Shown: positions 1 to 7,757, numbered from the stretch's first letter. The stretch: 16,433 nt of DNA from Nitriliruptorales bacterium (GCA_007126835.1 SLAO01000173.1:1-16433), one strand, 5' to 3'. Translations and numbers: made by a program. Notes: generated by a model from the sequence alone, not told the origin.

Positions 1-64
1 ACCAGTGTCGTCCGGAATGCGTTGATTATCCGGGGGGCGTTGTCCGTGGGATCTCGGTGCTCGC

Positions 65-206
65 GGGCGACCCTCGCCACCTCTAGCCGGGCGACCCTCG
101 CCACCTCTAGCCGGGCGACCTCGCCACCTCTAGCCGGGCGACCCTCGCCACCTCTAGCCGGGCGACCCTCGCCACCTCTAGCCGGGCGACCTCGCCCCCC
201 GTAATC
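65..206. repeat. 24-bp tandem repeat array (five units plus a degenerate sixth)
   Basis: Head-to-tail units begin GGGCGACCCTCGCC and end ACCTCTAGCC. They lie at 65-88, 89-112, 113-135 (one C lost, 23 bp), 136-159 and 160-183. A degraded unit follows at 184-206, and a still weaker GGGCGATCCTTGCCC copy at 207-221. Each unit contains the short hairpin GGCGA-CCC-TCGCC, so the array could fold into a row of small stem-loops. There are no unique spacers, so it is not CRISPR. It lies just past the 3' end of the minus-strand gene at 287-592. An open frame crosses it on the plus strand, but its product is only the repeat translated, so I do not call it coding. Confidence 0.9.
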
Positions 207-286
207 GGGCGATCCTTGCCCAAGCTGGGCAGGGGACCTCGGGCGCCCCCACCGGCCAGCACCCGGTGACGGCGGCGGCCGAGCGT

Positions 287-592
287 CTACGCGCTGCAGC
301 GCCCGACCAGGATCCCGGGACCGCACAGGCCCACAGCGGCCACGAGCATGAAGGCGCCCACGAGTAGTCCCACCCCGGCCAACGCAACCGCAGCCCAGGC
401 CAGCGCGGAACCTTGCCGGGCGGGCCACACGACGACGAGCGCCGCGATCGCGGCCACGGTGCCGTAGCCGTACCACAGCGCCAGGGGCAACGACACCGCA
501 GCGAGGAGCAGGCCGACGGGCACGCGCCAGCGCCCATGAGCCGCATCGGGCCCTTGCGTGTTCCACGAACCCAGGCTCGGTGTGATGCTCAT
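287..592 (-). CDS. small multi-pass membrane protein of unknown function
   Basis: A 101-residue protein, mostly hydrophobic, with a short polar N-terminus (about residues 1-22). Likely membrane segments lie at roughly 24-40, 43-58 and 63-90; the last is long enough to be two closely packed helices. No catalytic or binding motif is visible and I do not recognise the family. The ATG at 592 is the only good start and has no clear Shine-Dalgarno sequence before it. The stop is TAG. It is divergent from the YihY-like gene at 865, with 272 bp between them, and its 3' side runs into the tandem repeat array. The antisense frames here have Arg/Pro-rich composition typical of shadows, whereas this frame gives an ordered hydrophobic pattern. 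I am moderately sure it is a real gene. Confidence 0.6.
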   Translation of the reverse strand: MSITPSLGSWNTQGPDAAHGRWRVPVGLLLAAVSLPLALWYGYGTVAAIAALVVVWPARQGSALAWAAVALAGVGLLVGAFMLVAAVGLCGPGILVGRCSA

Positions 593-864
593 CGCAGAGC
601 TTGATCCAGAAGTCCGCAGTGGCCCGCGCCAAGCGGCGCCAGCCTACGGACACGGTGCATCGGGGCCGCCTCCAGCACAAGATGGTCGTTCCGGTTCATC
701 CGGCCATCGCGGCAAGACGGCTAACTTGGTCAAAGCGGTCGAGCCCCAGCACCCGCTGCCGCCGGATGTCGCGAGATCCGTTCGAGCGGAGCCCGCAGTG
801 GATACGGTGCCAGGATGCGTGGTTTCGCCGACCAGGCGACCCGGGGCGCGACGGAGAGGGTGCG

Positions 865-1833
865 GTGGCAAGCAACAGCAACCTCTACGACCGCACCGAA
901 GCCTTAGCCCGGCGTCGTCCGGTCGGGCCCGGGTGGCTGAACATCTTCCTGCTGGCCGTTCGGTCCGGGCGGCGCTTCGCCGACGTGCGCGTCACGGGGC
1001 TGGCAGCCGAGATGACCTACTACGCGCTCATCTCCCTGCTCCCCTTGATCACCGCCCTGGGCGCCACGCTGGGCTTCCTGCAGCGATTCATCGGCCAGGA
1101 GCGGGTTGACGAGATCGAATCGGCCCTTGTCAGCATGCTCGCGAGGGTGTTCGACGAAGAACTGGCCGGCGACATCCTGGCGCCCATGGCAGAGAACCTG
1201 CTGCGCCAGGAGCGAGCGGGTCTGGCGCTCGGCAGCCTCGCGGTCGCGCTGTGGCTGGCTGGACGCATGTTCCGGGCTGCCATCCGCGCGCTCGACGACG
1301 CGTACGCGGTCTCGGACCGGCGAGGGATCGCCGCGCTGTGGGGTCTCGGGACGGGGCTGTCGCTGGGCGCGGTGCTGACGGTGCTCGTCGTGCTGTCCAT
1401 GGTCGTGATCGGACCGTTGCTCGGTGGCGGGCAGCGCCTCGCCGAGTGGCTCGGGCTGGGGCAGGCCTTCGAGGTGCTCTGGGCGGTGGCTCGCTGGCCC
1501 GTCGTCGGCGTCATCTGCGGGATGTTCCTGCTGGTCTTGTACCGGTACGGCCCGAACGTGGACAACACCTGGCGAGACTGCTTGCCGGGTGCGGTCGTCG
1601 GCACGGTGGCCCTCGTCGCCGTCGCCATCGGGTTCCAGGTCTACTTGAGCGTCGCGGGCCCGACCGTGCCCGAGGTGGAGGAGGCGGGGGAAGCGGTGGG
1701 CGTGGCGGGGCGCATGCTGGGTGCGGTCCTCGCCGGTGTGCTGTGGATGTGGCTGAGTAGCATCGTCGTGCTGAGCGGCGGCGTGCTCAACGCGGAGTTG
1801 CGGCGGATGCGTCGCGAAGCCGCCGCCGAGTGA
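865..1833 (+). CDS. YihY/BrkB family inner-membrane protein
   Basis: A 322-residue protein of the YihY/virulence factor BrkB family (once wrongly called ribonuclease BN). These are six-helix inner-membrane proteins without a settled biochemical role. Hallmarks are visible: GLAAEMTYYALISLLPL near 45-61 in the first helix, LYRYGPN near 225-231 followed by LPGAVVGT, and a last helix with LWMWLSSIVVLSGGVLNAEL near 293-312. Hydrophobic segments lie near 52-72, 122-142, 160-185, 208-227, 241-262 and 285-308. I chose the GTG at 865 because GGAGAGG at 853-859 lies 5 bases before it, and the family's conserved region starts about 45 residues later. The frame stays open back to 601, but that part translates to Arg/Pro-rich sequence without family similarity. 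Length is normal. Downstream it converges on the gene ending at 1972, with no obvious terminator hairpin. Confidence 0.9.
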   Translation: MASNSNLYDRTEALARRRPVGPGWLNIFLLAVRSGRRFADVRVTGLAAEMTYYALISLLPLITALGATLGFLQRFIGQERVDEIESALVSMLARVFDEELAGDILAPMAENLLRQERAGLALGSLAVALWLAGRMFRAAIRALDDAYAVSDRRGIAALWGLGTGLSLGAVLTVLVVLSMVVIGPLLGGGQRLAEWLGLGQAFEVLWAVARWPVVGVICGMFLLVLYRYGPNVDNTWRDCLPGAVVGTVALVAVAIGFQVYLSVAGPTVPEVEEAGEAVGVAGRMLGAVLAGVLWMWLSSIVVLSGGVLNAELRRMRREAAAE

Positions 1834-1971
1834 GGGCCACGCCGGGCTGGGTCCGCGCCGGCGTTGCCCGCGCTTGCGTACCGGCTTGGGTTACGAGAAC
1901 TGCGAAGATCCCCAGGAGCGGCAGCCCCGACCTGACCGTTGCGACCCGCCAGTCTTGGCTGGATCGTGGGG

Positions 1972-2526
1972 CTACACCGCGCCCGTGGCGGCGTAGATAC
2001 CCATGGCCACGCCTGACAGGGCAAGGAGGCCAAGCGTCAGCTTCTCGGGGATCGTCTTCCAGTACCGAGCGCGCACCAGGAGCACCAGCGCCGGCACGAG
2101 CAGGAGCACGCCGATCAGGTGCAGCGCGTCCTCGGACCCGGGCCAGTACAGCGGGTTGGTCTCGAGTGGGAAGAAGGGCTGGAGGTAGTCGTACATCACC
2201 GCGTCGAGCAGGACGTGAATCCAGCAGCCAACGGCGCCCGACAGCATCGCCACTCGAGCTTTCAGGGGGTAGACATCACCGAATGCGGACTCCAGCAGCC
2301 CCTTGACGCCCCAGAGCACCAGGCCGGTGGTCGCACCCACTAACGTCCCTCCGGCGAGCGTGTGGGCGAACCCGTGCGGCACGTCTCCCAGGTCGAAGAG
2401 CATGGCGATGCCGGGCTCGATGTCGATGGTGAGGTTGGCCAGCAGCAACGACGGCAGATCCAGGTGCCGGCGCAGCGGCCAGCCGGCCACGGCGGCCGGA
2501 GGCAGGTGAAACGGGGGCGAGGGCAT
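1972..2526 (-). CDS. membrane-bound YdjM/DUF457-like predicted metal-dependent hydrolase
   Basis: A 184-residue protein with several hydrophobic helices and conserved His/Asp positions typical of the small membrane proteins annotated as metal-dependent hydrolases (YdjM/DUF457-like). Visible are His7 in MPSPPFHLPP, the acidic IDIEPG motif (34-39), HGFAHTLAGG (51-60), and HVLLDAVMYDYLQPFFP (104-120) followed by NPLYW. Two hydrophobic C-terminal helices lie near 136-152 and 163-182. The hydrolase label rests on family annotation; I know of no proven substrate. ATG 2526 is preferred because translation upstream runs into the end of the transporter gene in another frame and looks unrelated. No strong ribosome binding site is seen. 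It follows the AspT-like gene on the same strand with a 76-bp gap, so the two may be co-transcribed. Confidence 0.72.
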   Translation of the reverse strand: MPSPPFHLPPAAVAGWPLRRHLDLPSLLLANLTIDIEPGIAMLFDLGDVPHGFAHTLAGGTLVGATTGLVLWGVKGLLESAFGDVYPLKARVAMLSGAVGCWIHVLLDAVMYDYLQPFFPLETNPLYWPGSEDALHLIGVLLLVPALVLLVRARYWKTIPEKLTLGLLALSGVAMGIYAATGAV

Positions 2527-2602
2527 CGGATCCGGGCAGGCGTTCGGGGACGAAGGCGCGCCACCACTACCCGGTGGGCGCCGTTGACAGACCCCCAGCA
2601 GG

Positions 2603-4177
2603 TCAGAGGCTGGCCAGAACCTGCGCCGCCAGAATCTTGACCACAAAGGTGGGTGGGAACAGCAGCGCGTACGCGATGTTGACCCGGTCGTCGCCATCGG
2701 CGCGCTCCACCGCGAAGCTCAGGATCGCCGGCTGGTTCTGACCCCCGGCCAGGGTTCCCGCCAGGCGGGGGCCGCTGAGCTGCAACGAGCGGCCAAGCAG
2801 CAGCAACGCGATCCCCGCCAGGGTGGTGAGGACCGCCCCGAACCCCAACAGGGTCACCCCGCGGACGGTCGTCAGCGCGGTGGCGAACTCGGGGCCGGCG
2901 GACAGGCCAACGGTGGCAAGGAACAACAAGACGCCGAACTGGCGTAGGGCCTGGTTTGTCGCGTAGGGCAGTTGCCACACCACCGGTCCGGTGCGGCCGA
3001 TGCGGCCCAGGGTGAGCCCCACCAGCAGGGGAGCAGCGGCCGTGCCGAGCTCGAGGGTCAGGCCGGGTAGCGGGATGGGCACGACGCCGAGTCCGAGGCC
3101 CAGCAGCAGCCCCAGTGCGAAGCCGACTGGCTGGGCTACGACCGCAGCGCGCTCCGAGCCGCCCAGCTCGGTGACCGCCTCGTCGAGCCGGTCGCGGGGG
3201 GCGACCACGCGAACGCGGTCGCCCAGCTCGATGATCAGGTTCGGGTGGGCGACCAGATCGACGTCCCCGCGGCGCACGTACCCGGCCACGGCCCCGAAGC
3301 GGCCAAGGTCGAGGTCGGCGATCGTGGCACCCGCGTAGCGGGCGTTGGACAGCACCACCCAACGAAAGTCCAACTGGGTTCGATCGAGGGGCAGGTCCCG
3401 TTCGGTGCGGCGCCCGATCCACTCGGCGAACCGGCGCAGCGGGTCCCGCGGGCCGACGACCGTGACCAGGTCGCCCGGGCGGAGGACGAGGTCCGAGCCC
3501 GGCGCGCGTTCGGTGTCGCCTCGCCGGACGCGCGAGAACACCAGCTGCGCGTCCTCGAAGTCGCTTAGCTCAGCCAGCGGGGGCAGACCGTCCCGCGTCA
3601 CTTCCACCGTGAGGTGATCAGCCGGCTGTGGGGGATCCTGGTCCTCGCTAGTGGGGGAGCGGCGTGACCAGCCCAGGCCGACGACGATGACCAGGATGAT
3701 GCCCACCACGCCGAAGGGGTAGGCCAGCGAGTAGCCAACCACCGGCTCGTTGGTCCCGGTCACGTCGACGGCTGCCGCCAGTCCCGGGGTGTTCGTCACC
3801 GCGCCTGCGTACGTGCCGGCGATGTCGGCGGGGGTCAGCCCCAAGACCCTGCCGAGCAGGTGCGCGACCACGGCAAGCCCTGCGAACACGGCGACGGCGC
3901 CCAGCATGGTCGGTGCGGTGCGCCGCAGCCCCGCGAAGAACGAGGGTCCACCGGCCAGGCCGATCGTGTAGGCGAACAGCGTCAGGCCCAGTGTTCCGAG
4001 CAAGGCCGGGACGACCCCGGCGAGGTCGGGCACCACCGCGGACAACGCCAGACCAGCGAACAGCGCCCCCGCCGGTCCGAGCGACACGCCACGGACCTTC
4101 ACCGCACCCAGCGCCGTACCGAACGCCAGTACCAAGAACAGCACGAGCAGCGGGTGCTCGGCCAAGAACTCTCCCAT
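2603..4177 (-). CDS. AspT/YidE/YbjL-family transporter with two RCK_C domains
   Basis: A 524-residue polytopic transporter of the aspartate:alanine exchanger (AAE) type, which includes AspT, YidE and YbjL. The family architecture is complete: membrane half 1 (about 8-170), two tandem RCK_C/TrkA_C regulatory domains in the cytoplasm (about 188-250 and 268-335), and membrane half 2 (about 347-524). The internal duplication shows in paired motifs: GLAGGPSFFAGLR (73-85) against GLSAGPEFATAL (424-435), and GAVTNTPGLAAA (125-136) against GGQNQPAILSFA in the second half. The substrate cannot be told from sequence; characterised members exchange dicarboxylates or amino acids. ATG 4177 has GAGGG four bases upstream, and the length is normal. 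The YdjM-like gene follows after 76 bp. The 163-bp gap on the upstream side holds an 11-bp palindrome CCGGTGACCGG (4316-4326). Confidence 0.93.
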   Translation of the reverse strand: MGEFLAEHPLLVLFLVLAFGTALGAVKVRGVSLGPAGALFAGLALSAVVPDLAGVVPALLGTLGLTLFAYTIGLAGGPSFFAGLRRTAPTMLGAVAVFAGLAVVAHLLGRVLGLTPADIAGTYAGAVTNTPGLAAAVDVTGTNEPVVGYSLAYPFGVVGIILVIVVGLGWSRRSPTSEDQDPPQPADHLTVEVTRDGLPPLAELSDFEDAQLVFSRVRRGDTERAPGSDLVLRPGDLVTVVGPRDPLRRFAEWIGRRTERDLPLDRTQLDFRWVVLSNARYAGATIADLDLGRFGAVAGYVRRGDVDLVAHPNLIIELGDRVRVVAPRDRLDEAVTELGGSERAAVVAQPVGFALGLLLGLGLGVVPIPLPGLTLELGTAAAPLLVGLTLGRIGRTGPVVWQLPYATNQALRQFGVLLFLATVGLSAGPEFATALTTVRGVTLLGFGAVLTTLAGIALLLLGRSLQLSGPRLAGTLAGGQNQPAILSFAVERADGDDRVNIAYALLFPPTFVVKILAAQVLASL

Positions 4178-4340
4178 ATCGCCCTCGGGTGGTGGGACCG
4201 CCAGCTTGGCAGGCTATCCCGCTCGGGCGTCGGGCAGTCCTGTCGGAGTTGACGAGCCGCTGCTGGCGCGGCGGGACTCCGTCCTCCACCACCGAAGCGA
4301 ACCGCAGCGACCTGGCCGGTGACCGGTTACTGGCCGCCCG

Positions 4341-5009
4341 TTACCGGCCCTGCCGTGACATGGCGGCCGGGCCGGCGTCGGCTGGCTGGCGTCGGGCCAC
4401 GGTTACGCCGGCGTCCCATCCCGGCGCCCGACCGCCTGCGGGCGGAGTGGCCAGGGCGATCGGCACGCCACTGCGGAAAAGTAGCCACGAGATGATCGAG
4501 TTCGAGTTCCACATCTCGCCGGTGTGCAGCTCGTCGCGCCCCCACACCGCCGTGGGGGCCGAGGCCACCAGGTCGAGCAGGGACTGCGCCAGGCGCGGAT
4601 CGTCGCTCAGACGCTGCGGGCTGGCCACTGCCTCGTCGGCGTCGGGGATGACGCCATCGCGCCAGCGCCGCAGCTCGTAGCGGAACAACCGGAAGCCGGC
4701 CAACCACCGGCTGCCCACCGGGCCTTCACAGACGACTCCCCGCGAGGCGCCGCTGCGGTCAGGGACGGGGGCAAGCTCGATGGTGAACGACCCCTCGGGG
4801 ACGCGGACCTCGAGGGCGCAGTGGTACAGCGCCTGGCGCTCACGCCGCTCGACGAGGGCGCGGATGGCCTCGTAGACCCGACCGTTGAACCGCACGAACG
4901 CTTGACCCGCCCCCAGCGGCAGCCAGTACAGATCCACTGCTGCGTCGCTGGCAACGCCCGGGGGGGCCTGCGCCGCAGCCGCGGAGAGGGCCTGTCCCCC
5001 CGGCGTCAT
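4341..5009 (-). CDS. conserved protein of unknown function with WNSNS motif
   Basis: A 222-residue soluble protein that I recognise only as the kind of conserved hypothetical found in actinobacteria. The core runs from about 26 to 180: DLYWLPLGAG, FNGRVYEAIRAL, LYHCALEVRVPEGSFTIELAPVPD, a GVVCEGPVGSRW segment, LFRYELRRWRDG with IPDADEAVASPQRLS, and finally VWGRDELHTGEMWNSNSIISWLL. The His63/beta-strand/Glu order followed later by the WNSNS helix resembles permuted papain-like (LRAT/PPPDE) folds, but no Cys sits at the expected nucleophile position, so I do not assign enzyme activity. The tail after residue 185 looks unstructured. ATG 5009 is preferred because the frame upstream is low-complexity; its ribosome binding site is weak. 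It is divergent from the semialdehyde dehydrogenase gene, with 226 bp between them, so the two may share a control region. Confidence 0.8.
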   Translation of the reverse strand: MTPGGQALSAAAAQAPPGVASDAAVDLYWLPLGAGQAFVRFNGRVYEAIRALVERRERQALYHCALEVRVPEGSFTIELAPVPDRSGASRGVVCEGPVGSRWLAGFRLFRYELRRWRDGVIPDADEAVASPQRLSDDPRLAQSLLDLVASAPTAVWGRDELHTGEMWNSNSIISWLLFRSGVPIALATPPAGGRAPGWDAGVTVARRQPADAGPAAMSRQGR

Positions 5010-5176
5010 TGCGTGTTCTCGTCCATGGAGCTCGCATGCTGGCTGCCCGGGTGCGCAGCACGACAGTGCAGTCCGGCATGGTGGACTGGGCCGAAGGGCC
5101 TGGCAGCCCACCTTGATGCCTCCGTCCTGCGGGGTGGCATCGGCATCGCGCAGCCGACGCGATAGACATCGACCCA

Positions 5177-5192
5177 CGGGGCATAGTCCCCG
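5177..5192. promoter_or_regulatory. short inverted repeat in the divergent control region
   Basis: CGGGG (5177-5181) and CCCCG (5188-5192) flank CATAGT, 44 bp before the dehydrogenase start. It sits between the divergent genes starting at 5009 and 5236 and could be an operator or a leader hairpin. With only five G/C pairs it could also be chance in this GC-rich sequence. Confidence 0.25.
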
Positions 5193-5235
5193 CGATGGCT
5201 GGTGCGGAACTGCCCGCGACCGCGGAGGTGCCAAG

Positions 5236-6639
5236 GTGATCGAGACCGTAAACCCGGCGACAGGCGAGACGCTCGCACGCTATGACCCCGACTCCGAATC
5301 CGCGCTTGCCGAGAAGCTCGCGCGCGCGTGGGCCTGCTGGCAGGACGACTGGCGGTATCGCCCGCTCGGCGAACGACTGGAGGTGCTGGCCAACACGGCC
5401 AAGGGCCTGCGGTCCCGTCGCGACGACCTCGCGTCCCTCATCACGGCCGAGATGGGCAAGCCCATCACCGCTGCACGGGCGGAGGTGGACAAGTGTGCAC
5501 GGCTGTGCGAGCACTACGTTGAGCACAGCGCCTCCTACCTGACGCCGGAGTTCTACGACACCGACGCCGCGCGCAGCTACGTCCGCTACGACTCTCTGGG
5601 CCCGATCTTCGCGATCATGCCGTGGAACTTCCCCCTGTGGCAGGTGTTCCGGTTCGCCGTCCCGAACATCGCGGCGGGCAACGTCGGGTTGCTCAAACAA
5701 GCAGCGATCACCACCGGCTGCGCCCTGGCCATCGAGGAGGTCTTCGCCGCGGCCGGTCTGCCCAAAGGCGGATTCACCGCGCTGCTGATCGACCACGACA
5801 CGGCCGCGGAGGTGATGAGCGACTACCGCGTCCGCGGGGTCACCCTTACCGGCAGCGACGCTGCCGGTCGGGCGGTGGGCGGCACGGCGGGCAGTCACCT
5901 CAAGAAGACCGTGCTGGAGCTCGGTGGCTCGGATCCCTGCGTGGTGCTCGATGACGCGGACCTCGAAGAAGCGGCTCGGACGGCGGCAGCGAGCCGCTTT
6001 TTGAACTCCGGGCAGAGCTGCATCAACGCCAAGCGGATCATCGTGATGCAGTCGGTCTATGACGAGTTCGTCGAGCGGTTCGTGGCCGAGGTCCAGGCGC
6101 TTTCCGTGGGCGACCCCACCGACGAGACCACCGACGTCGGCCCGCTGGCGCGGCAGGATCTCCGCGACACCGTCGGCGACCAAGTGCAACGGACCCTTGC
6201 GCATCGCGACGGCGGCCAGCTGATCCTTGGTGGCCAGTCGCTGGACCGGCCCGGGTTCTTCTACGCGCCCACCGTGATCCGCGACGTCAACGCCCACGCA
6301 CCCGCCGCCAGCGAGGAGGTCTTCGGCCCGGTCGCCGCCCTCATGGACGCCGAGCACGAGGAGGCTGCGATCGCGTTGGCCAACAGCTCCCGCTTCGGTC
6401 TCGGCGCGGCGGTGTGGACGCGCGATCTCGCCCGTGGGGAGCGTATCGCCGGCCAGCTCGAGTCCGGCATGGTGTTCGTCAACGAGCTCGTGCAATCCGA
6501 TCCACGCATGCCGTTCGGCGGCATCAAGGATTCTGGTTACGGTCGCGAGCTCGCCGCCCTGGGGATGCGCGAGTTCATGAACGCCAAGACCGTGTGGGTC
6601 AGCGCGCCGTCGGGGGGTCCCGGCGGAGGCGTGGAGTAG
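5236..6639 (+). CDS. gabD1: NADP-type succinate-semialdehyde dehydrogenase family (GabD1-like)
   Basis: A 467-residue aldehyde dehydrogenase, expected to oxidise succinate semialdehyde or a similar aldehyde to the acid in the cytoplasm. All catalytic elements are present: Asn131 in MPWNFPLWQ, the general base Glu228 in LELGGSDP, and nucleophile Cys262 in [19 protein letters not shown] and the C-terminal [22 protein letters not shown] motif are also present. The wording of these motifs closely matches mycobacterial and other actinobacterial GabD1 proteins (about 457 residues) rather than betaine- or retinal-type dehydrogenases; exact substrate and cofactor are inferred. GTG 5236 is the start: GGAGG at 5224-5228 lies 7 bases upstream, and the conserved NPATGE begins six residues in. 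The frame is open back to 5113, but that part lies within the divergent promoter region. No gabT or other GABA gene is nearby. It ends just before a pair of hairpin repeats and converges on the channel-like gene. Confidence 0.92.
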   Translation: MIETVNPATGETLARYDPDSESALAEKLARAWACWQDDWRYRPLGERLEVLANTAKGLRSRRDDLASLITAEMGKPITAARAEVDKCARLCEHYVEHSASYLTPEFYDTDAARSYVRYDSLGPIFAIMPWNFPLWQVFRFAVPNIAAGNVGLLKQAAITTGCALAIEEVFAAAGLPKGGFTALLIDHDTAAEVMSDYRVRGVTLTGSDAAGRAVGGTAGSHLKKTVLELGGSDPCVVLDDADLEEAARTAAASRFLNSGQSCINAKRIIVMQSVYDEFVERFVAEVQALSVGDPTDETTDVGPLARQDLRDTVGDQVQRTLAHRDGGQLILGGQSLDRPGFFYAPTVIRDVNAHAPAASEEVFGPVAALMDAEHEEAAIALANSSRFGLGAAVWTRDLARGERIAGQLESGMVFVNELVQSDPRMPFGGIKDSGYGRELAALGMREFMNAKTVWVSAPSGGPGGGVE

Positions 6640-6681
6640 CGTGTCGCGGTAGCATCCCCCGGAGGCACCTTTGCGACGCGC
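6639..6681. repeat. hairpin repeat element, copy A
   Basis: The outer arms GCGTGTCGC (6639-6647) and GCGACGCGC (6673-6681) pair with one G-T wobble. The element shares its order of blocks with copy B, 62 bp further on: GTGTCGC, GTAGC, a C-run, GGAGGC or AGAGGC, CCTTTGCGAC. It begins at the last base of the dehydrogenase stop codon, so it could act in 3'-end formation. Confidence 0.75.
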
Positions 6682-6700
6682 CGGTCTTGTTGGGGCGCCG

Positions 6701-6744
6701 GCGTGTCGCCGTAGCGCCCCTCTAGAGGCGCCTTTGCGACACGC
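6701..6744. repeat. hairpin repeat element, copy B
   Basis: The outer arms GCGTGTCGC (6701-6709) and GCGACACGC (6736-6744) are perfectly complementary over 9 bp. Inside them, GCGCC (6714-6718) pairs with GGCGC (6727-6731) around CCTCTAGA. It is a diverged direct repeat of copy A with the same arm spacing. I saw no third copy in this window. Confidence 0.8.
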
Positions 6745-6750
6745 CAGGGA

Positions 6751-6790
6751 CCGGTCGAGGCGGGAGGGTTGCATCGCCCGCCTCGACCGG
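6751..6790. terminator. bidirectional stem-loop terminator
   Basis: A perfect 14-bp inverted repeat: CCGGTCGAGGCGGG (6751-6764) and its complement (6777-6790) around a 12-base loop. It lies between the convergent genes ending at 6639 and 6795, only 4 bases from the latter's stop codon. There is no T-tract on either side, as is usual for actinobacterial terminators. Confidence 0.8.
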
Positions 6791-6794
6791 GAGA

Positions 6795-7742
6795 TCAGCG
6801 CCGATCCGCGACGTCTCGTTGGTCCTCGGTCATGGGCTCGATCGCGTCAGCGGTCAGCCACCACCGTTGCCCGTCGTTTCTTACGCCGGGATGGCCGGCT
6901 TCCGACTGGGCGCTGGCGATCTGCTGGATGCGGCGCTCGCTCAACCCGGTCGACTCCGCGGCCTGCTCGACCGTCATCCACTCCCACGGCTCGCCGCCCT
7001 CCGGGCTGGAGCCTCGCTGCGCCGCAGCCTGCTCGCGCGTAACGGAGGTCTGGCCGCCCCCGGCGCCGGCCATCTGCTCGCGCATGCGCGGAGCCTCGTC
7101 CTCGACGCGGGACAGGGCTCGCTCCCACTGCCGGCGCATGGGCACGATGCCGCCTCCGCCGATGGCGATGACCGCTGAGCCGGCGATGATGGCCAGCAAC
7201 GCGTAGAACAGTCCGTTGACGATCGCAGGCGCGATCTGCAGCTGGTTCAGCGCCGCGAAGATCCCAATCGCGACGATGGTTACGCCGGCCACGTTCGCGA
7301 GCGCGCGCCCGTAGCTCAAGCCACCGAGCATCGACGTGATCAGGTCGCGCACCGTGGCGGCGATGGCTCCAGCGAGCACCACGATCACGAGGGCGACAAG
7401 CAGCTGCGGCAGGAACGCGATGACGCTGTTGAGCAGGTCAGCGACCGGGTTCGGCCCGAAGACGCCGAACGCCATCTGGAGGATGAACAGCATCAGCGTG
7501 TAGAAGACGATCCGACGGATGATGTCGCTTGCATCCCAGTCGGTGCGAGCCATCGCGTTGCCCACCCCGCTGCGCTCGACCGCGTTGTCAAAGCCCACGC
7601 GTGCCAGCAGCTTATGGAGGGCCTTCGCCAGCGCCTTGGCGACGAAGTAGCCGATGATGAGGATCGCCAGAAACGCGAGGAAGGGGGGGATGAAGTTGAC
7701 TACCGTCGACAGCGCCTCTTGAAGAGTTTGGGTGAAGTCCAC
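6795..7742 (-). CDS. CmpX/MscS-related membrane protein with C-terminal HTH-like domain
   Basis: A 315-residue membrane protein with the repeated amphipathic/hydrophobic helices of the conserved TM_helix (CmpX, mechanosensitive-channel-related) family. Counted from the alternative start at 7748, segments lie near 18-43, 78-97, 103-138, 148-168 and 173-200; IIGYFVAKALAKALHKLLARVGFD near 31-54 and GGLSYGRALANVAG near 142-155 are the typical repeat features. A charged linker (205-255) leads to an unusual tail, MTVEQAAESTGLSERRIQQI plus GQRWWLTADAI (258-303), which reads like an excisionase/MerR-type helix-turn-helix with wing. The start is best placed at GTG 7742, because AGGAGG at 7752-7757 is 9 bases away but only 3 from the GTG at 7748. 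No classic MscS beta domain is present, so channel activity is an inference. It stands alone, divergent from the reductase gene at 7910 and convergent with the dehydrogenase gene. Confidence 0.85.
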   Translation of the reverse strand: MDFTQTLQEALSTVVNFIPPFLAFLAILIIGYFVAKALAKALHKLLARVGFDNAVERSGVGNAMARTDWDASDIIRRIVFYTLMLFILQMAFGVFGPNPVADLLNSVIAFLPQLLVALVIVVLAGAIAATVRDLITSMLGGLSYGRALANVAGVTIVAIGIFAALNQLQIAPAIVNGLFYALLAIIAGSAVIAIGGGGIVPMRRQWERALSRVEDEAPRMREQMAGAGGGQTSVTREQAAAQRGSSPEGGEPWEWMTVEQAAESTGLSERRIQQIASAQSEAGHPGVRNDGQRWWLTADAIEPMTEDQRDVADRR

Positions 7743-7751
7743 GTGCACAGC

Positions 7752-7757
7752 CCTCCT
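7752..7757 (-). promoter_or_regulatory. ribosome binding site deciding the start at 7742
   Basis: The minus strand reads AGGAGG, the full anti-16S complement. Spacing is 9 bases to GTG 7742 and 3 to GTG 7748, so 7742 is the likely initiation codon. The result is a protein two residues shorter than the longest frame. Confidence 0.7.

Noticed and set aside
65..206. CRISPR array
   Set aside because: The repeats are directly adjacent, with no unique spacers between them and no cas genes nearby.
601..864. N-terminal extension of the YihY-like protein
   Set aside because: The frame is open, but the translation is Arg/Pro-rich and unlike the family. A good Shine-Dalgarno site precedes the GTG at 865.
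2340..3422. A 360-codon minus-strand frame inside the AspT-like gene
   Set aside because: It is the same strand in another phase, giving a Pro/Arg/Gly-rich product. The AspT-like frame shows complete membrane and RCK_C domains.
4840..6774. A 644-codon open frame on the minus strand, the longest in the window
   Set aside because: It lies antisense to the semialdehyde dehydrogenase, whose catalytic residues and motifs are all present on the plus strand. The antisense product is rich in Arg, Gly, His and Val without any recognised domain, as expected of a high-GC shadow frame.
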